Of a DNA stretch of 64,000 nucleotides, positions 60,692-64,000 are shown one piece after another; position 1 is the stretch's first letter; the number at the start of each line of letters is the position of its first letter. The translations under genes and the position numbers were made by a program. The stretch covers positions 48,414-112,413 of the forward strand of contig NZ_JACJSV010000005.1 in assembly GCF_014698335.1 (NCBI RefSeq), written 5' to 3'. The stretch is from Microcystis viridis FACHB-1342 (GTDB lineage Bacteria > Cyanobacteriota > Cyanobacteriia > Cyanobacteriales > Microcystaceae). The notes beneath the pieces were generated by a model. That model was not told the origin of the DNA. It did no database searches and saw only the letters and a program-made list of their open reading frames with translations.

Positions 60692-62575
60692 TTACAGAGT
60701 CCTCCCAGCACCGCACACCACCCGAAAACCGCTGCTGAAGTTGTAGTCGCGGCGGTTGTAGCTGCTGCGGAAAGCAGAACGGCAGACATTTGGATTGTTG
60801 TACCAAGAACCGCCCCGCAGAGAAGAACGATTATCATCCCCATTTTCTATCCAGACACTGCCATCGGTGGGCGCACTGTCATAGTTATCGTGCCAGGTAT
60901 CGGCGCACCACTCCCAGACATTGCCGTGCATATCGTACAGTCCGAAGGCGTTTGGGGGAAATTGTCCCACGGGAGTTGTTTCGTTCAGACATTCTCCTTT
61001 GGGTTCATCGGCATAGGTATAGCTGGCATCGTAGTTAGCCAATTCCCCCGTAATGGTTTCCCCAAAGTAAAACGGGGTGGTGGTTCCAGCACGACAGGCG
61101 TACTCCCATTCCGCCTCACTGGGAAGTCGGTATTCCCCTCCCGTTAATTTAGATAATCTCGCACAGAATTCGACGGCATCGTACCAGTTGACTTGTTCCA
61201 CGGGCCGGCGATCGCTATCGGGACGGTCTTTAAAATGGGCCGGGTTGAGATCAAGGTCTTGTTTAACTTTTAAATCGGTACGAGAGGCGATCGCTCTCCA
61301 CTGAGCCTGGGTGATGGGATATTTGCCCATAAAGAAGGGTGGGACAGTTACTTCATGTTGTGGTCTTTCCTTTCTAAATCCTTCCCAATTAAATTTTTTA
61401 ACCAGTCTTTCGATTTCCTCGTCTTCTGTTCCCATCGTGAATGTACCCCCCGGGATGGCGACCATTTCTAGGGTGATGCCGTTGCCCAAATCTTCGCTGA
61501 AATATTGGGACTGTTTCGACTCTTTTTTGATTTGCTCACCCTTCGCATTTACTCCCACGATCTCAAAGTTAAATACCTTGAGTCCAGTTTCTTGAGAAGG
61601 TTTAGGGGTCGATGACCTATTTCCCTCGGACCCCGTGACGTATTCGCGACCCGTAGCAGGAATCGAAGACTGTCTTAGAGCGATGCGCTTGATAGCTTCG
61701 ATCGCCTCTAAATCGCCACGAGATGCTCCTAAGACACGAATCCATAACTGTTCAGCTAAGTCAAGGTCGCCCCTATTTTCTGCTAAGGAAGCCTGATATT
61801 TTAGGGGTTGCACGTCCCTAAGCGTGGCAACTTGTTCTAACAAAATAAAATAGAGCTTGTGGGGCGGTTCTGCTTTTAGATAGGGATTCTGTCTCGGTTT
61901 CCCATATCTAGCGTTAGTTTGCTCGACTTGACGGCGCAGATATTCGTCTAGACGCTCGACCGTAGCACAATTGGCTTCTCCTTGCCGCCGCAATCCTTCC
62001 AGCAGCCCATGAGTAAATGAGCCTTGTTGCAACTCATCGATCTCCCAAGATTGCTGATTGGCAGTACAGGAATAAAAGGTTATGACTCCCTGATGCTCCT
62101 CTTCTCCAATGCCCAGACCGCCTCGGCTGTCTTCATCTCGACAGGCATCTAATAATAGTACGACGTTATCGGCCCCAGACCGCCGCAGCCGCTCGGTGAC
62201 ATAATCCACCGATACAGCCGTTTCTCTTACATTACCCGGATCACTATCCGGCAGCATCAGATAGTCTTTGTCTTGATAGCGCCTGCCATGACCAGCAAAG
62301 AAAAACCAGAGATTGTCTCCAGACTTAAGCAGGGGAGTCTCGAACTGCTTCTGAAGAAACCGCTTGAGACGACCGTAGGTTGGCTGCGTGGGAATGGGGG
62401 GACTAGCAGGAATGGGTGGAGAATCTTCGGTAAAGAGAAATATCCCACTGCGATCGAATCCTCCCTCCCCTTCACACCAAGCTTTGATCGCTTCCGCATC
62501 TTTCTTGGCGTATTTCAGCGGCTTGAGGTTGTCATACTCGTTGATGCCGATCGCTATCACCCAGTTTTTAGCCAT
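60692..62575 (-). CDS. Metacaspase fused to a formylglycine-generating-enzyme/CLec sensor, with a DGR variable region
   Basis: 627 residues. N-terminal caspase domain (about 1-235): VIAIGINEYDNLKPLKYAKKDA-type start, catalytic His96 in FFFAGHGRR and Cys145 in LLLDACRDED, both present. A helical linker (~240-340) follows, then an FGE/sulfatase-modifying-factor domain from about 365 (LEMVAIPGGTFTMG, PVEQVNWYDAVEFC, RLPSEAEWEYACRAG, GNVWEWCADTW). The last ~42 residues carry a DGR-like variable region between LRGGSW and GFRVVC. It overlaps the upstream Pepco-like gene by 8 nt. I infer a death effector triggered through the diversified sensor. Confidence 0.9.
   Translation of the reverse strand: MAKNWVIAIGINEYDNLKPLKYAKKDAEAIKAWCEGEGGFDRSGIFLFTEDSPPIPASPPIPTQPTYGRLKRFLQKQFETPLLKSGDNLWFFFAGHGRRYQDKDYLMLPDSDPGNVRETAVSVDYVTERLRRSGADNVVLLLDACRDEDSRGGLGIGEEEHQGVITFYSCTANQQSWEIDELQQGSFTHGLLEGLRRQGEANCATVERLDEYLRRQVEQTNARYGKPRQNPYLKAEPPHKLYFILLEQVATLRDVQPLKYQASLAENRGDLDLAEQLWIRVLGASRGDLEAIEAIKRIALRQSSIPATGREYVTGSEGNRSSTPKPSQETGLKVFNFEIVGVNAKGEQIKKESKQSQYFSEDLGNGITLEMVAIPGGTFTMGTEDEEIERLVKKFNWEGFRKERPQHEVTVPPFFMGKYPITQAQWRAIASRTDLKVKQDLDLNPAHFKDRPDSDRRPVEQVNWYDAVEFCARLSKLTGGEYRLPSEAEWEYACRAGTTTPFYFGETITGELANYDASYTYADEPKGECLNETTPVGQFPPNAFGLYDMHGNVWEWCADTWHDNYDSAPTDGSVWIENGDDNRSSLRGGSWYNNPNVCRSAFRSSYNRRDYNFSSGFRVVCGAGRTL
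60731..60802 (-). other. DGR-type variable region in the metacaspase 3' end
   Basis: 24 codons between TGG (of LRGGSW) and GGT (of GFRVVC). Eighteen of them end in C, and the last fourteen are all NNC (TTC CGC AGC AGC TAC AAC and on). This is what results when AAC codons of a template are mutated at adenines. The amino acids are Tyr, Asn, Ser, Phe, Arg, Asp and Val, on the ligand-binding face of the C-type-lectin-like fold. A matching template is not in this window. Confidence 0.78.
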
Positions 62576-62945
62576 CTTTTCTCTTGAACTTAAACGTCAT
62601 CGCTCCTTTCCCTCCTGCTTTGCCCCCGACCCCAAACAGGCTAACTTGTCCTTCCCCATTAATTTCTACAGACAGTTCCACTTCATCGAGCCGGATTTTA
62701 GCGCTTGGAGGATCGGCTTCATCGAGCATTTCCCGCATCGCTTTGAGAAAGCCCTGCATTTCTAGCTTCAGTTTGGACACATCCACTTGACTTCTTTCGG
62801 TGGCCGCAACTTCGGGCGATCTTTCCTGTTCACCGAGCCGTCCCCCGATATCACTGCTACTTCTAGCGCCGGCGGGCGTTTTTTGAAGATCAGATTCACC
62901 CGTAATAATCCATATTTTGCTGGGAGTCGCGATATCTTCGGTCAT
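62568..62945 (-). CDS. Pepco-type effector-associated protein
   Basis: 125 residues. The N-terminal half is variable and charged; the C-terminal half has DVSKLKLEMQGFLKAMREMLDEAD and [39 protein letters not shown] (key elements: LDEVELSVEI, GEGQVSL, GGKAGGKG). I recall this pattern as the Pepco domain, which co-occurs with caspase-like peptidases in bacterial conflict systems. The name should be verified. It ends 8 nt inside the caspase gene and starts 14 nt after the ribbon-helix-helix gene, so all three are one operon. A role as adaptor or inhibitor of the caspase is inferred. Confidence 0.75.
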   Translation of the reverse strand: MTEDIATPSKIWIITGESDLQKTPAGARSSSDIGGRLGEQERSPEVAATERSQVDVSKLKLEMQGFLKAMREMLDEADPPSAKIRLDEVELSVEINGEGQVSLFGVGGKAGGKGAMTFKFKRKDG

Positions 62946-62959
62946 TGTGTTGATTTCCC

Positions 62960-63184
62960 CTAAATGTTATCTCGCTTACCTTTAGCCAAACTTTCTAATT
63001 CCATTATCTTTCTCTCAACCTCAGCCATCCTCTGACTCAACGGCACAGTCTCGGCACAGCCCAAGTAAGCAGCAATCGCGCTGATGATCACATTCGTCTT
63101 GGACGTGCCAACCCGCTCGACGTACTGGTTGAGTTCGGCGAGGAGAGGTGGGGGAATTCGGACGGCGATTTGTGGTTTGCCCAT
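62960..63184 (-). CDS. Small ribbon-helix-helix DNA-binding protein
   Basis: 74 residues. IAVRIPPPLLAELNQYVER and TSKTNVIISAIAAYLGCAET form the beta-strand-helix-helix pattern of CopG/MetJ-like proteins, followed by a coiled-coil helix (RMAEVERKIMELESLAK). It probably represses its own operon. It is the first gene of the RHH - Pepco - metacaspase unit; Pepco follows after 14 nt. The upstream 286 nt (to 63470) hold no gene. Confidence 0.72.
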   Translation of the reverse strand: MGKPQIAVRIPPPLLAELNQYVERVGTSKTNVIISAIAAYLGCAETVPLSQRMAEVERKIMELESLAKGKRDNI

Positions 63185-63470
63185 AACAGTTACATTTCTT
63201 CTCCCGCCATGCTACCAAACGCATGACTAAGTATCACCCTTCCAGTCATTTTTCTTAACGAACGACCGAACAGCGAGCTACCTTCGAGTACCATCCTACA
63301 GTTATTAGCTAGAAACAATACAGGACAAAAGTTACAGAAAAATTTAAAAACCTTTCCTTAAAAAATTAAGCGAACCACGAATAAAAATTTCTCCTTAGCC
63401 CAAAAGTATTCAGCAACAATTTCAGCTTTAACTTGGGATTTTTCTATAGATTTACCAAAAAAGAATTGTG

Positions 63471-63704
63471 TTACATTTTGTCATAATCTTCTGGCTCTCT
63501 ATCTGAAACTTTAGCTAATGCTTGTTGAAACTTCTTCCAACTTCCCTGTTGTGCTTTTTCTTCTAGATAATCTTTAGTCATCCAAGAGGATATTTGGGCA
63601 GATAAAGCCATTGTTACCAGTTGCTCTACTGGTATGTTTTGTTTATTGGCTAAGGTTTCAATTTGTTGATATAAAACATCTGGAATGTTTGTGCTTAGTT
63701 TCAT
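63471..63704 (-). CDS. Antitoxin-like protein of a PIN toxin-antitoxin pair
   Basis: 77 residues. TNIPDVLYQQIETLANKQN and PVEQLVTMALSAQIS suggest a ribbon-helix-helix fold at the N-terminus, with a charged, probably toxin-binding C-terminus (ALAKVSDREPEDYDKM). The start overlaps the stop of the broken PIN-toxin frame (ATGA overlap), the gene order toxin-then-antitoxin seen in other cyanobacterial pairs. With the toxin gone, it may act as an orphan. Confidence 0.7.
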   Translation of the reverse strand: MKLSTNIPDVLYQQIETLANKQNIPVEQLVTMALSAQISSWMTKDYLEEKAQQGSWKKFQQALAKVSDREPEDYDKM

Positions 63705-63850
63705 GGTTTGATTTCTCCTAGTAATCGTAAAAATTGTTTGGGTGTTAAAATAAAAATGCCGAATTTTTCAATAGGTTGTAGGTCTCTTTGATTGTAACTG
63801 ATTATAAAATTAGCTTGACATTTGAGAGCTAAGTCTATAGAACTCTTGCA
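63701..63850 (-). pseudogene. C-terminal remnant of a PIN-domain toxin
   Basis: The minus strand encodes SSIDLALKCQANFIISYNQRDL, then QPIEKFGIFILTPKQFLRLLGEIKP and a stop, which matches the end of PIN-family toxins (the DLL-x-IxIxTPxQFL pattern). An in-frame stop lies 6 nt further upstream and the catalytic N-terminal half is absent, so this is a broken gene. Its stop overlaps the antitoxin start by 4 nt. Confidence 0.72.
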
Positions 63851-63876
63851 AATTAATTATATGTTATAATCACGGG

Positions 63877-63906
63877 TTAACTAATTTTCCCCAAAAAATT
63901 AGTTAA
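63877..63906. terminator. Inverted repeat beside the PIN remnant
   Basis: TTAACTAATTTT (63877-63888) and AAAATTAGTTAA (63895-63906) are exact reverse complements around a C/A-rich loop. It could terminate a minus-strand gene whose end lies near 63905, or be the junction at which the PIN gene was truncated. Confidence 0.4.
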
Positions 63907-64000
63907 TCAGTACATTCGTCCTGAATGAAAACTTGAAGTTTAACTTTTAACTCAAAACTCTTTAGAGCTGCTTTAATTTGGTTATCAAAACCTCTTTATT

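Noticed and set aside
63903..64000. Short frame ending near 63905 on the minus strand at the window edge
   Set aside because: About 30 codons with an in-frame stop near the edge and no recognisable motif; it may be the end of a gene outside the window but cannot be supported.

Overview
The window is chromosomal DNA from a cyanobacterium, most likely Microcystis or a close Chroococcales relative. Supporting signs are many HIP1-type GCGATCGC octamers, the cyanobacterial S10-spc ribosomal cluster without rpsJ, rpsN or rpmD, a ClpR-ClpP pair, P-II, DUF92, DUF3067 and DUF4079 proteins, a PEP-CTERM protein, heptameric short tandem repeats and many small mobile remnants. The species name is an inference.

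Layout. 1-3.4 kb: end of a GldF/GldG-type ABC transporter and two Uma2 nuclease-fold proteins. 3.4-17 kb: mostly housekeeping genes (lipid kinase, amino-acid binding lipoprotein, DUF92 protein, b-type cytochrome, ferredoxin and cobQ, NarL-type response regulator, clpR-clpP, accB, efp), with a 5'-rearranged PEP-CTERM gene. 17-27 kb: a defence island with a tandem array of Rpn/DUF2887 genes and remnants, a complete type I restriction-modification set (hsdM, hsdS, hsdR) containing a shortened HigA-like gene and a repeat-flanked MNT-type nucleotidyltransferase, then a RelE/ParE toxin-antitoxin pair. 27-41 kb: glmS, adk, secY and seventeen ribosomal protein genes on the minus strand. A promoter candidate lies about 310 nt upstream of rplC, and heptamer repeats fill several spacers. 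41-49 kb: glnB, DUF4079, a phosphoribosyltransferase, a lamin-tail protein, prepilin peptidase, accD, a Zur-like regulator, purS and purQ. 49-60 kb: surface-glycan genes, including a full GDP-D-glycero-alpha-D-manno-heptose pathway (gmhA, hddA, gmhB, hddC), several glycosyltransferases, and IS30/MITE debris that carries a copied tail of hddC.

60-64 kb holds the most interesting system. A minus-strand operon encodes a small ribbon-helix-helix protein, a Pepco-like effector-associated protein and a 627-aa protein joining a caspase (metacaspase) domain to a formylglycine-generating-enzyme/C-type-lectin fold. The end of that last protein has the hallmarks of a diversity-generating retroelement (DGR) variable region: a run of NNC codons between conserved LRGGSW and GFRVVC blocks. 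A GC-rich hairpin lies just downstream, followed by a fragment of a reverse transcriptase that reads as a DGR-type C-terminus. I read this as a programmed-cell-death or conflict effector whose sensor domain was, or still is, diversified by retro-mutagenesis. The local RT is truncated and no template repeat is visible, so current diversification would need a template and RT elsewhere. Beyond it are a lone antitoxin and the broken PIN toxin that preceded it.
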